Assembly: GCF_003298775.1 (NCBI RefSeq)
Contig: NZ_QNTQ01000015.1
Span: 84,297-148,296, forward strand
From: Rhodosalinus halophilus
GTDB lineage: Bacteria; Pseudomonadota; Alphaproteobacteria; Rhodobacterales; Rhodobacteraceae
Direction: 5' to 3'
Length of the DNA: 64,000 nucleotides
How positions within the stretch are numbered: position 1 is the first letter of the stretch; each line of letters begins with the position of its first letter. The notes under the pieces were generated by a model, which did no database searches, was not told where the DNA came from, and saw only the letters and a list, made by a program, of their open reading frames with translations. Positions 53,151-61,685 of this stretch are shown in pieces. Made by a program: the position numbers and the translations under genes.

Positions 53151-53639
53151 TCAGGAGAAGAGTCCGCGCAGCCGGGCCAGCGGCCAGCCCTTCGTCCCTT
53201 CGGTTTCGGCGTCGAGCACCTGTTCGGGACAGTCGAGAAGAAAGCTTTCGATCGCTGCGTCGATCTCTCCGAAGGCGTCATCCAGCTCCTGCACGAGCCG
53301 GTAGAGCTCAGGGTTCTCGTCGAAAAGCTCCAGGATGACGCCGGGCGTCAGCGCCTCCTGCGCGGGCAGTTTCTGCTGAACCTGCCGGATCGCCGCGGCG
53401 GCCTCGCCGGCGCCGAGCTCCTCGAGATGGGTGGCGAGCACGTCGATCCGCTGGACGCAGTCCGCGTTGGTGAAGGCGTCGAACAACCCGTTCCTGCCCT
53501 GCGTGCGCCGCCGCAGGATCAGCGCCGAAAGCGCGACCTCGGCCTCTTCGCAGCGGTCATCCTGCGCGGCGAGGGCCTTCTCGATCTTTCGAAAGTCCGT
53601 GTCGCGCGGGCTCTCGAGGATGTCGCGGACAGTCTCCAT
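53151..53639 (-). CDS. Acidic helical protein, possibly DUF4375/DMP19-like
   Basis: This 162-residue protein starts METVRDILESPRDTDFRKIE. It is rich in Glu, Asp, Ala and Leu with few aromatics. The stretch RRRTQGRNGLFDAFTNADCVQRIDVLATHLEELGAGEAAAAIRQV resembles the NGGFxQFxxN...IGA..A core of DUF4375 (DMP19, a DNA-mimic protein). The match is by eye and partial. A second helical half (EALTPGVILELFDENPELYRLVQELDDAFGEIDAAIESFLL) follows. The open frame extends upstream to 53852 but the start at 53639 gives a sensible protein. It stands alone, convergent with the binding-protein gene. Confidence 0.6.
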   Translation of the reverse strand: METVRDILESPRDTDFRKIEKALAAQDDRCEEAEVALSALILRRRTQGRNGLFDAFTNADCVQRIDVLATHLEELGAGEAAAAIRQVQQKLPAQEALTPGVILELFDENPELYRLVQELDDAFGEIDAAIESFLLDCPEQVLDAETEGTKGWPLARLRGLFS

Positions 53640-53769
53640 AATGTCGGAAATATAGCATCCTTCGCCGCGAAGGCGAGGGTTTTGTCGCCGCGGTCCCCTT
53701 GGGGCGCGCGGCCGGCGGCACGCGGGAACGGTCGAGCCCGAAGGCATCCGCCGGGGCGGAAATAGACGA

Positions 53770-53798
53770 TTGTGGGCGCGACGCGCGCTGGCTACTCT
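53770..53798 (+). promoter_or_regulatory. Possible sigma-70 promoter of the holin-like gene
   Basis: TTGTGG (53770-53775) and TACTCT (53793-53798) are spaced 17 bases apart, 31 bases before the gene start. The -10 match is modest. Confidence 0.35.
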
Positions 53799-53829
53799 GC
53801 AACGCGACGCAGGGTTAGCGAGGTTTTTC

Positions 53830-54213
53830 ATGGTCAGGTTCATTTGGTCCACTGCGGCCTATCTCGTCGCGAACGCCGTCGGTCTTCTGATCGCGGCGCT
53901 GCTTCTGCCCGGGTTCAGCATCGACTTTCTCTCCTTCGTGCTCGCGGTTGTCATCTTCTCCGCGGTGCAGACGGTCGCGGGGCCGCTGATCACGAAGATC
54001 TCGATGAAGAGCTTTCCGCAGCTCATGGGCGGGATCGCGCTGGTCACGATCTTTCTGGGGCTCTTCGTCACCGACATGCTGATGGCCGGCATGCAGATCG
54101 GCGGTATCGCCAACTGGCTCGCCGCGACGCTGCTCGTCTGGATCGGCAGCCTCGTCGCTAGCGTGCTGTTGCCGATCTATGTCTTCAAGCGACTCGCCGA
54201 CGCCAAGGACTGA
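53830..54213 (+). CDS. Phage holin family 4-like small membrane protein
   Basis: This membrane protein of 127 residues has four helices. The sequence MVRFIWSTAAYLVANAVGLLI starts helix 1, and LPGFSIDFLSFVLAVVIFSAVQT leads into helix 2. Two more hydrophobic segments follow before VFKRLADAKD. The length and helix spacing match the Phage_holin_4_2/YvlD group common in bacterial chromosomes, where they are not linked to lysis. The start at 53830 follows GCGAGG. It is convergent with the Abhydrolase_9 gene, nine bases apart. Confidence 0.75.
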   Translation: MVRFIWSTAAYLVANAVGLLIAALLLPGFSIDFLSFVLAVVIFSAVQTVAGPLITKISMKSFPQLMGGIALVTIFLGLFVTDMLMAGMQIGGIANWLAATLLVWIGSLVASVLLPIYVFKRLADAKD

Positions 54214-54222
54214 CGCGACCGC

Positions 54223-55896
54223 TCACCACGGCGGCGGGCGTTCGTCGAAGATCGACTGCAGCGCCGCTTCCCGCTCCGCGCTCCAGCCCGGCGGGTTCGT
54301 CGTGGCCGCCCAGGCAGGAATGTAGTCCTCGTAGACATAGAAATGTCCGAAGCGCTCGACGCCGAGCGCGGTGGTCATGTCCAGCACGATCTGGAAGGCC
54401 GTGACGAAGGGAAACCAGCGCATCTCCGGCGCGACATCGGGCGCGCGCGGTTCGTCGAGGAAGTCCGGCTTGCGCCAGATCGTGGCGAAGTCGAAATTCA
54501 CGATCGGATCGCTGCCGTAGTTGAGAAAGACGAGCCGGATCGGGCCCCAGGGCGCTGCGGCTTCGTCCAGCACGTTCTCCTGATTGGTGACGCGAATGAG
54601 CGAGCCGTTGCCGTAGCGCGGCCGCCAGGCCGGGCTGTCGGCGGCGCGCTTGCCCCGCACTTCGGCCCAGACCGGGCTGACGAAGGGCGAGCCCGCCCAC
54701 ATCGCGCCGTCGAACGGGTCGCCCAGCACGTCGAGCAGCGGCAGCGTCGCCTGGCTGTTCAGCGCGCCCTGGCTCAGGCCGTGGATATAAAGGCGGGGCC
54801 GCGCGTCGGGGGGCAGCGTGACCCAGTGCCCGTAGATCACGTCGAAGAGCGCCCGCGCCTGGTCGAGCCCGTATTCCACGTTGGTGAGGATCGAGAGCAC
54901 CGAGGTCAGATAGGAATACTGCGCCGCCACCTGCGCCGTGTTCCCGCCCCACATGAAGTCGAGCACGTCGTGCGAGCCTGGGTCCATCCAGCCGGTGCCC
55001 ACCGGCGTGGTGATCACCAGGATCTCGCGTTCGAAGCCGCCGGTGCGGATCAGCTCCTGCAACGCGAGTTCGGCGCGCGCCCGTGGCGTGGGGGCCGAAG
55101 TGCGCCCGACATAGACGCGCACCGGCCGCATCGCGCCCTCGCCCCAGAAGGCTGCGATCTCCTCGGCCGACGGGGTGCGCGCGATGAAGTCGCGCCCGCG
55201 ATTGCCCAGATCCTCCCAGGCGATGGGCGAGCCGGGGCTGCCTGTCATCATCGGGTCGGTGGGCTGCTCCTGTCCCTCGTCGAAGGTAGCCTCGATCCGG
55301 GCGAAGACACCGTCGGCCGCGGCGAGAACGTTGCGCACGGCCACGCCCTCGATCGCCCACCAGAACAGCAGGACCGTCAGTCCGAAGGCCAGCACCGGCC
55401 CGGTTCGCCCGGGCATCACGCGGCCAAGCGCTCGGGCGGCGCGCCGCAGCACGAAGGTGAAGGCGGTGCCGATCAGCCAGAGCGCGGCGAAGACGACGAG
55501 CGCCACCAAAGCGACCGTCACCGGATGCACCGTGCCTACAGGCGGCAGGTCCATCGCGGCGCGGGTCGCGTTCTGCCAGTCGGGCGCGCGCCACAGCCCC
55601 CATCCCGCCAGCGCGAGCGCGCCGATCAGCATGGCATAGCGCGCCTGCCGTTCCGCCGCGCCGTCGAGAACGGGCAGAAGCAGCATCCGCCAGCCCCAGG
55701 CCATGAGGCTGCCGATGCCGTAGCCCAGCGCCGCCGAGAGTCCGCTCAGCGCGCCCTGCATCACCGGCTCGCGCGGGATCAGCGAGGGCGTCAGCGACGC
55801 CACGAAGAACAGCGCGGCCACCAGCAGGCCCACCCCCGACACGCGCCAGTCGCGGGGCTTCGTTCCCTCCTCCATCCAGTCTGTCTGCGCGGTCAC
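54223..55896 (-). CDS. Alpha/beta-hydrolase of the Abhydrolase_9 family with membrane domain
   Basis: This 557-residue protein has an N-terminal membrane domain with about four helices (residues 18-170, LLVAALFFVASLTPSLIPREP) and a C-terminal hydrolase domain. The nucleophile elbow reads HGLSQGALNSQ near residue 365. DFMWGGNTAQVAAQYSYLTS and RVTNQENVLDEAA are family features. The C-terminus has GVERFGHFYVYEDYIPAW, likely carrying the catalytic His. Its natural substrate is unknown. It starts with GTG (AAGGAGGACG upstream), overlapping the stop of the potassium channel gene as GTGA. Confidence 0.88.
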   Translation of the reverse strand: MTAQTDWMEEGTKPRDWRVSGVGLLVAALFFVASLTPSLIPREPVMQGALSGLSAALGYGIGSLMAWGWRMLLLPVLDGAAERQARYAMLIGALALAGWGLWRAPDWQNATRAAMDLPPVGTVHPVTVALVALVVFAALWLIGTAFTFVLRRAARALGRVMPGRTGPVLAFGLTVLLFWWAIEGVAVRNVLAAADGVFARIEATFDEGQEQPTDPMMTGSPGSPIAWEDLGNRGRDFIARTPSAEEIAAFWGEGAMRPVRVYVGRTSAPTPRARAELALQELIRTGGFEREILVITTPVGTGWMDPGSHDVLDFMWGGNTAQVAAQYSYLTSVLSILTNVEYGLDQARALFDVIYGHWVTLPPDARPRLYIHGLSQGALNSQATLPLLDVLGDPFDGAMWAGSPFVSPVWAEVRGKRAADSPAWRPRYGNGSLIRVTNQENVLDEAAAPWGPIRLVFLNYGSDPIVNFDFATIWRKPDFLDEPRAPDVAPEMRWFPFVTAFQIVLDMTTALGVERFGHFYVYEDYIPAWAATTNPPGWSAEREAALQSIFDERPPPW

Positions 55897-56282
55897 GGAT
55901 CGTCCTCCTTCTGGCGGGGCTGCGTTGCCGGCCCCTCGTCGCGTTCGTCCAGTTCGCGGGCGCGGCGCAGAAGCTGATCGCCGAGCGCGGTCGCCGCGGC
56001 GACGAAGACGCCGATGCCCAGCACGATGTAGACGACCGTGAGCAGCCGGCCGAGCGGGGTTTGCGGGACGATGTCGCCGTAGCCCACCGTCGAGATCGTC
56101 ACGACCGCGAAGAACAGCGCGTCGATCCAGCCCCAGCCTTCGAGATACCTGAAGATCACCGTGGCCGAGGCGACGAGCGTGCCGGCGATCGCGCCCAGCC
56201 ACCGCACGCGCGGATCCTTGAGCGCGGACCACACGCCCGAAAAAAGCAGCACGAATGCGTGAAAGGGGCCCGGGCGGGTCAT
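55893..56282 (-). CDS. Two-helix potassium channel family protein
   Basis: This small ion channel has 129 residues. Helix 1 is WLGAIAGTLVASATVIF, the pore region ALFFAVVTISTVGYGDIVP has a canonical TVGYGD selectivity filter, and helix 2 is LTVVYIVLGIGVFVAAATA. The charged tail ends in GPATQPRQKEDDP. An additional N-terminal hydrophobic stretch (HAFVLLFSGVWSAL) precedes. No RCK domain is present. It is translationally coupled to the Abhydrolase_9 gene and divergent from the next hydrolase. Confidence 0.92.
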   Translation of the reverse strand: MTRPGPFHAFVLLFSGVWSALKDPRVRWLGAIAGTLVASATVIFRYLEGWGWIDALFFAVVTISTVGYGDIVPQTPLGRLLTVVYIVLGIGVFVAAATALGDQLLRRARELDERDEGPATQPRQKEDDP

Positions 56283-56347
56283 CGCGCCTCGCCCCTGGTG
56301 GGCGGCCGTGGCATGCTCGCCGCATGATCGGGGAAATCTGGAGACGT

Positions 56348-57229
56348 ATGCCGATGTGGGCGATCATCGCTGCCTCCGCGGCGCTGGGCGGGGCCGTCGC
56401 CCTGGCCGCCGCGAACATGTTCGGCCGCTACAGCGGCCTGACCGTGCCGCGCAGCGAGCCCGCGGCGCTCGCCCACATGCTCGCGCCGCACGCCCGGCTG
56501 CGCCTGCCTGCGACGGGCGAGGCACCCTTTCCGACAGCGCTGCTCTTTTCCGGCTGCGACGGACCCAAGGACAACCTCGATACATGGAGCGCGGCGCTTA
56601 ATGCGCAGGGTTGGGCCGCCCTCGTCGTGGACAGCCACACGCCCCGGGGTCTCACCGACTTCCAGCTCTGGCGGCTGGTCTGCGCCGGTCAGCTTCTGAC
56701 CGGGGCGGAGCGGGCCGGCGACGTCGCCGTCGCCGTCGCCGAGGCGAAGAAGCTGCCCGAGGTGGATGGCGAGCGCCTCGCGCTGCTCGGCGCGTCGCAC
56801 GGCGGCTGGGCGGTGCTCGAGTTCCTGTCGATGGCCGATCACGGAGAGGTGCCGCATGCGCTCACCCGCTGGCCGGAGGGCATGGCCGAGGCGCCGCTCG
56901 ACGGGGTCGCGGCGGCGCTTCTGCTCTATCCCTATTGCGGGCAACTCTCCCGCGCGAGCCGCCGCGGCTGGAACAGCCCCGTTCCGGCGCTCTTCCTGCT
57001 CGTCGAGGGCGACGCGATCGCCAGCGAGAAGCCCTGCCAGCGGATCGTCGCGCGCGAGGCCGGGCGCGGGCTGCCGGTCGAGCAGCATGTCTATTACGGT
57101 GTGACGCATGGCTTCGACCAGAAGGAGAAGGCGGCCCTGAGCGCGCTGGCCTTCGACGCCGAGGCGACCGAGGACGCGCTGGCGCGCGGCATCGCCTTTC
57201 TCGATGAGGCGATCGGCCGCGCGCCCTGA
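56348..57229 (+). CDS. Dienelactone hydrolase-like alpha/beta hydrolase
   Basis: This exported or membrane-anchored hydrolase of 293 residues starts MPMWAIIAASAALGGAVALA, an N-terminal hydrophobic anchor. The DLH-type core has FPTALLFSGCDGPKDNLDTW, WAALVVDSHTPRG and the nucleophile elbow LLGASHGGWAVLEF. The acid region is VEGDAIASEKPC, and YYGVTHGFDQKE carries the catalytic His. I choose ATG 56348 because GGAG lies five bases upstream; ATG 56324 would add eight residues. It is unlikely to be a true dienelactone hydrolase; the substrate is unknown. Confidence 0.88.
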   Translation: MPMWAIIAASAALGGAVALAAANMFGRYSGLTVPRSEPAALAHMLAPHARLRLPATGEAPFPTALLFSGCDGPKDNLDTWSAALNAQGWAALVVDSHTPRGLTDFQLWRLVCAGQLLTGAERAGDVAVAVAEAKKLPEVDGERLALLGASHGGWAVLEFLSMADHGEVPHALTRWPEGMAEAPLDGVAAALLLYPYCGQLSRASRRGWNSPVPALFLLVEGDAIASEKPCQRIVAREAGRGLPVEQHVYYGVTHGFDQKEKAALSALAFDAEATEDALARGIAFLDEAIGRAP

Positions 57230-57234
57230 GCCCT

Positions 57235-57774
57235 TCAGGCCATGCGGCCCTGCTGTTCGTCGCCGCCGCTGCGCAGGTAGAGCGCGTAGGAGATCAGCGT
57301 CGCGCCGCTCGACAGCAGTTCCACCGCGAGCAGCACGCCCAGAAGAACCGCGGCGGACTGCGGAAAGTTGGAAAAGACCATAAGCGCCAGCACGACCGAG
57401 ATCGCGCCCGAGAGCAGCATCGCCCAGAAATACCCGCTGCCGCGGACAGCGAAGGAGAAGAAGATCTTCGCGATCCCGCTCGCGAGGAACATGATCGCGG
57501 CGACGATGGTCAGCGTGAGGATGCCCGCGAGCGGATTGGACAGGAGCGACACGCCCAGCCAGAGAAACACCGCGGCCAGCACCAGCGCCCAGATCCGCGC
57601 ACCCCAGCCCGAGACCTGGAAGACGGCGACCACCTGAAGGAGGCCGCCGAAGATGAAGAACCAGGCCGCGACCCGTTCGGCCGTCACGGTCGCGGCGAAA
57701 GGATTGAAGAGTGCCACGACACCCCCGACGATGAAAAGGATGCCGACCAGCATCCACCAGAACCACCCCGACAT
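57235..57774 (-). CDS. HdeD/DUF308-family membrane protein
   Basis: This 179-residue protein has six short helices arranged as repeated pairs: WWMLVGILFIVGGVVALFNP, then FFIFGGLLQVVAVFQVSGWG, WALVLAAVFLWLGVSLLSNP, LTIVAAIMFLASGIAKIF, and so on. The repeated G..L...NP pattern is typical of HdeD, an acid-stress-linked protein in E. coli. It is convergent with the preceding hydrolase (five-base gap). Confidence 0.88.
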   Translation of the reverse strand: MSGWFWWMLVGILFIVGGVVALFNPFAATVTAERVAAWFFIFGGLLQVVAVFQVSGWGARIWALVLAAVFLWLGVSLLSNPLAGILTLTIVAAIMFLASGIAKIFFSFAVRGSGYFWAMLLSGAISVVLALMVFSNFPQSAAVLLGVLLAVELLSSGATLISYALYLRSGGDEQQGRMA

Positions 57775-58105
57775 GAACCGTTTCTCCTGCGCTGGCGTAT
57801 TGCACTGTTCGGTAACTATAGCGCATGAAAGTTACGCGACGCGTCGGCGCACGGCAAAGAAATTGTTTCGCGGCGCCTGTCGCAGGGCATGCCGTTGCAG
57901 GGCGGAGACAACCCGCCGGACGGCGCGGGTGCGGCTGGTCTCGGCGCGGCCTGGCGATGCAGCCTGGCGACGGCGGCTCAGAAAACCGCCGAACGCATCC
58001 CTTATCGGCGCTGACTTTGCCGAAAAGCTTGGTAACGATGTCGTTCGGGCGGCGACGGCGCTGGTCGCGCGCCGGCCGCAGGTAAGCGACAGGGGGACCA
58101 GGCAG
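57775..58105. other. Intergenic region, 331 bases
   Basis: This is a divergent region between hdeD-like and the DUF4239 gene. One dyad is visible: GTAACT (57812-57817) with AGTTAC (57830-57835), an AT-richer spot 38 bases upstream of the HdeD-like start, a candidate operator. I see no gene: an 86-codon open frame at 57825-58085 has Arg/Pro-rich composition and no recognisable domain. Confidence 0.5.
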
Positions 58106-58951
58106 ATGGATGCGACGACGGCCGCCGAGCTCTATTCCGGGCTCACGCTCCCCGCCTTGCCGTTCCTGCCGACGGTCCTGATGTTGCTCGTCGCCCTTCC
58201 GCTGGCGGCGGTCCTGGGGTTCATGACAGGCGCCGCGCGTCGCCGGACGCTGGACGCCGGCGGAGAGTCGCCCGAGGCGCTCGTGGGCGAGACGACGCTG
58301 GGCGCCATCCTCGCGCTGCTCGGCCTGATCCTCGCCTTCACCTTCGCCAATGCGCTGTCGGTCTCGCAGGACCGCAAGGCCGCGCTCAATGACGAGGCCG
58401 CGGCGCTCGGGACAGCCTTCCTGCGCGCCGACTACCTGCCCGGGCCGGGGCGTGCGGAGCTGCAAAGCGCGCTGCTCGACTACGCGCGCAGCCGTGTGGT
58501 GCCGGAAGACGGCAGGCTGGGCACCGCGGAGGCGTTGCGCGCCTTCATCGGCGAAAGCCTGCGATTGCAGGCGAGGCTCTGGCCCCTGACGCTCGAGGCG
58601 ACGGCGGATCCGGTGCCGCCGCCGATCAAGAGCTTCGCCGCGGGGGCGGTCAACGATGTGCTCGACGCGCATCTGGCGCGGATGCAGACGCTCTCGGCGC
58701 CGGTGGCCAACATCACGCAGGCCATGATGCTGTCGATCGCGGTGGTCGCGCTCTTCCTGCTCGGCAACCGGGCGGGCATCGCCGGCCGGCCGCTGACCTG
58801 GCGCACCTTCGTCTTCGCCTACTCCCTCTTCGCGGTCATGGTCACCATCACCGACATCCAGCGCGCGACCGAGGGGTTCGTCCGCCTCAACGACAGCAAT
58901 CTGCGCGCGACGATCTTCGACATGGAGCAGGCGCTGGCCGCGCGCGGCTAG
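58106..58951 (+). CDS. DUF4239 (bestrophin-like) membrane protein
   Basis: This 281-residue protein has two N-terminal helices (PFLPTVLMLLVALPLAAVLGF and LGAILALLGLILAFTFANAL) and two near the C-terminus. The conserved DUF4239 segment runs from LLGLILAFTFANALSVSQDR through NDEAAALGTAFLRADYLPG. The middle is helical and soluble. Anion-channel activity has been suggested from the bestrophin likeness but is unproven. The start follows AGGGGGACC. Confidence 0.85.
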   Translation: MDATTAAELYSGLTLPALPFLPTVLMLLVALPLAAVLGFMTGAARRRTLDAGGESPEALVGETTLGAILALLGLILAFTFANALSVSQDRKAALNDEAAALGTAFLRADYLPGPGRAELQSALLDYARSRVVPEDGRLGTAEALRAFIGESLRLQARLWPLTLEATADPVPPPIKSFAAGAVNDVLDAHLARMQTLSAPVANITQAMMLSIAVVALFLLGNRAGIAGRPLTWRTFVFAYSLFAVMVTITDIQRATEGFVRLNDSNLRATIFDMEQALAARG

Positions 58952-58987
58952 CCGCGGGCGCCACCCCCGGCCGGCACGGACCCGCGG
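58952..58987. terminator. Inverted repeat between convergent genes
   Basis: CCGCGGG (58952-58958) pairs with CCCGCGG (58981-58987) around a GC-rich 22-base loop, right after the DUF4239 stop and before the Usp stop. It is a possible two-way terminator, with no T tract. Confidence 0.4.
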
Positions 58988-58996
58988 CGCCGCCCG

Positions 58997-59851
58997 TCAG
59001 CGCATCAGCACGACCGGAACCTTGCAGGAGCGCACCATCGCCGTGGTGGTCGAGCCGATGATGAGGCTGCGGATCCGGCTGTGCCCATAGGCGCCCATGA
59101 CCACCATGCCGAAGCCCCCGCTTTCGACCATCGCCCCGAGTTCCGTCTCGGGCTGGCCCGGCACGATGGCGGTGCTCGCCTCGAGGCCGGCCGCGTCGAG
59201 CAGCGCCTTCGCGTCCGCGAGCCCCTTGCGCACCTCGTCCGTGTCGGCGCCCACGGTGACAACGTGGATCGACAGCCCGACGAAGAGCGGACTGCGCGCG
59301 ATGTGGTCGATCGCCTTCATCGCCGAGCGTCCGCCGTCGTAGGCCACGAGCACGCTCGAGATGTCGCGGAAGGCGCGCGAGGCCACGAAGACCGGCCGAT
59401 GCGCGGCCCGCACGATCCGCTCGAGGTTCGACCCCAGATGCCCCATGGCGAAATCCGCTGCCTCGCCGCGCTTGCCGACGACGATGACGCGGGCCTCCGC
59501 CTCCACCTCCGCGACGCTCTCGACGATGTCGCCGTGCCGCAGACGGGTGGTGATCCCGCCGACGCCTGCCGCGTCGAGGATGGCGCGCGCGTCCTCGAGG
59601 ATCGCCCGCCCGCGGGCGCGCACGAGGCGTGCGCGCTGCTCGTCCAGCTCGGCCAGTTCCTCCAGCAGCTTCGTGCGCGCGCCCAGGCGGAGCGAGCCCG
59701 ACAGATCCTGTTTCTCCGGCGCCTCGCGGCGGCCGAGCACATGGATCAGTTCCACCGGCGCCCCTGTCCGCGACGCGATCCAGGCGGCGTGTTCGCAGAC
59801 GGAGGCGGAATAGATGGAGCCGTCCACCAGCGCGACGATCTTCTCGGTCAT
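58997..59851 (-). CDS. Universal stress protein, tandem UspA domains
   Basis: This 284-residue cytosolic protein has two UspA domains in tandem. The first (1-150) starts KIVALVDGSIYSASVCEHAA and ends VIVVGKRGEAADFAMGHLGS. The second (160-284) starts SVLVAYDGGRSAMKAIDHIA and has the ATP-binding GxxGHS pattern as MGAYGHSRIRSLIIGSTTTAMV. Only the second half has the full ATP motif. It lies 13 bases downstream of the sulP gene, so the two form an operon. Confidence 0.93.
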   Translation of the reverse strand: MTEKIVALVDGSIYSASVCEHAAWIASRTGAPVELIHVLGRREAPEKQDLSGSLRLGARTKLLEELAELDEQRARLVRARGRAILEDARAILDAAGVGGITTRLRHGDIVESVAEVEAEARVIVVGKRGEAADFAMGHLGSNLERIVRAAHRPVFVASRAFRDISSVLVAYDGGRSAMKAIDHIARSPLFVGLSIHVVTVGADTDEVRKGLADAKALLDAAGLEASTAIVPGQPETELGAMVESGGFGMVVMGAYGHSRIRSLIIGSTTTAMVRSCKVPVVLMR

Positions 59852-59864
59852 GTCTTCCGCTCCC

Positions 59865-61355
59865 TCAATGTGTCGCGAGCTTGTCCATCGCGCCGGGCTT
59901 GTCGTGGACGGCGAGCCGGTCCACCAGCGTCTCGGTCGCCGCGTTCATGCCCACGACCTCGACCTCGGCCCCGTCGCGGCGCAGCTTCAGGATCGCCATG
60001 TCGAGCGCCTGCACCGAACTGATGTCCCAGATATGCGCGCGGCTCACGTCGATGACGACCCGCTCCGGCGCCTCGCGAAAGTCGAAGGCGCCCATGAAGT
60101 CCTCGACCGAGCCGTAGAAGAGCTGCCCCTCGACGTGGTAGGTGCGCACCCGGCCGTCGGCGCTGATCTCGCTCGTCACGCGGAAGAGCTGCGCGATCTT
60201 GGCCGCGAAGAATATCCCCGAGAGCAGCACGCCCACGAGCACGCCAATCGCCAGGTTGTGCGTGTAGACCACCACCGCCACGGTCGCGAGCATCACTACG
60301 GAGGACGAGCGCGGATGCACCCGCAGGTTCTTGATCGAGGACCACGAGAAGGTGCCGATCGAGACCATGATCATGATCGCCACCAGCGCGGGCATCGGGA
60401 TCAGGCTCACCACGTCGCCGAGGCCGACGACGAGCCCGAGCAGCACCACGCCCGCGGCGAAGGACGACAGCCGCCCGCGCCCGCCGGACTTCACGTTGAT
60501 GATCGACTGCCCGATCATCGCGCAGCCGGCCATGCCGCCGATAAATCCCGTGGCCGTGTTGGCGAGGCCCTGACCCACGCATTCCTGGTTCCGGTCCGAT
60601 TTCGTGTCGGTCAGGTCGTCCACGATGTTCTGCGTCATCAGGCTTTCCAGCAGGCCCACGACGGCCACGGCGACCGAATAGGGCAGGATGATCATCAGCG
60701 TCTCGACGGTCAGCGGGATGTCGGGGATCAGGAACACCGGCAGGGTGTCGGGCAGGGCGCCCATGTCGCCCACGGTGCGCACGTCCCAGCCCAGGCCCAC
60801 CGCGAGCGCGGTGAGCACGACGATGGTCACGAGCGGCGAGGGGATCGCCCTGGTGAGCAGGGGGAAGAGATAGATGATCGCGAGGCCCGCCGCGACCAGC
60901 GCGTAGGTCAGCCAGCCGACGTGCCGCGGATCGAGTTCGGGCAGCTGCGCCATGAAGATCAGGATCGCCAGCGCGTTGACGAAGCCCGTCATCACCGATT
61001 TCGAGACGTAGCGCATCACGAATCCCAGCCTCAGCACGCCCGCCCCGATCTGCAGAAGCCCCGCCAGCACCGTGGCGGCGAGCAGGTATTGCAGCCCGTG
61101 GTCGCGCACCAGCGTGACCATCAGCACCGCCGTCGCGGCGGTGGCGGCCGAGATCATGCCCGGCCGGCCCCCCGTGATGGCGGTGATGACCGCGATGGAG
61201 AAGCTGGCGTAGAGGCCCACCTTGGGATCGACGCCCGCGATCAGGGAAAAGGCGATGGCCTCGGGGATGAGGGCCAGCGCGACGACGAGGCCGGCCAGGA
61301 GATCGGCGCGGACGTTGCCCAGCCACTGGCTGCGGTAGAGTTCGAAGGAGATCAT
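59865..61355 (-). CDS. SulP-family anion transporter with STAS domain
   Basis: This is an SLC26/SulP permease of 496 residues. It has multiple helices from [45 protein letters not shown] (the consensus opening) to about residue 390. A C-terminal STAS domain covers residues 400-490 ([18 protein letters not shown] ... [19 protein letters not shown]). Substrates in this family include sulfate, bicarbonate and dicarboxylates. I start at ATG 61355-61353; an upstream extension to 61562 is basic and has no SulP similarity. It forms an operon with the tandem Usp. Confidence 0.93.
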   Translation of the reverse strand: MISFELYRSQWLGNVRADLLAGLVVALALIPEAIAFSLIAGVDPKVGLYASFSIAVITAITGGRPGMISAATAATAVLMVTLVRDHGLQYLLAATVLAGLLQIGAGVLRLGFVMRYVSKSVMTGFVNALAILIFMAQLPELDPRHVGWLTYALVAAGLAIIYLFPLLTRAIPSPLVTIVVLTALAVGLGWDVRTVGDMGALPDTLPVFLIPDIPLTVETLMIILPYSVAVAVVGLLESLMTQNIVDDLTDTKSDRNQECVGQGLANTATGFIGGMAGCAMIGQSIINVKSGGRGRLSSFAAGVVLLGLVVGLGDVVSLIPMPALVAIMIMVSIGTFSWSSIKNLRVHPRSSSVVMLATVAVVVYTHNLAIGVLVGVLLSGIFFAAKIAQLFRVTSEISADGRVRTYHVEGQLFYGSVEDFMGAFDFREAPERVVIDVSRAHIWDISSVQALDMAILKLRRDGAEVEVVGMNAATETLVDRLAVHDKPGAMDKLATH

Positions 61356-61685
61356 CTGAAGGACTGCCCCGCGACCGGCCTGACCGCGAGGGCGGCCGGT
61401 GTGCGTATCGCACCTTGTCTGTCGTTGTCCGGCGGATCGGCGGCCGGAAGAGCCATCCGGATGCGCGCAGGCTCCGGATCCAGGTTCGCTGCGGCGCGGC
61501 ATAGCGCGCTGCGCCGCGAATGCCAACCCGTGAGAGGGCCGAAGCGCCCGCCCGCGCCACATCCATGCGGATGGGGAGCAGTGGACGCGGCTGCCTGCGC
61601 AAGGTGGCGCAGCGGGCGCCGTCGCGGATCGCTCCCGCCGCCTCTGGGAGGCGCTGCGCTCCGCCGCTCCAGTCGAGAGGTCTCT
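61356..61685. other. Intergenic region, 330 bases, with P450 terminator candidate
   Basis: No gene is supported. ACCGGCC/GGCCGGT arms near 61377-61404 lie just upstream of sulP. CGCCTC/GAGGCG (61639-61653, loop TGG) lies 33 bases past the stop of the minus-strand P450 gene and is its likely terminator. The sulP promoter must be in the left part; I see no clear -35/-10 pair. Confidence 0.5.

Noticed and set aside
53830..54213. Prophage remnant inferred from the holin-like gene
   Set aside because: No integrase, capsid, tail or lysin genes lie nearby. This holin family is common as a lone chromosomal membrane protein.
57825..58085. Possible 86-residue gene in the gap before the DUF4239 gene
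   Set aside because: Arg/Pro/Gly-rich composition, no ribosome site and no recognisable feature.
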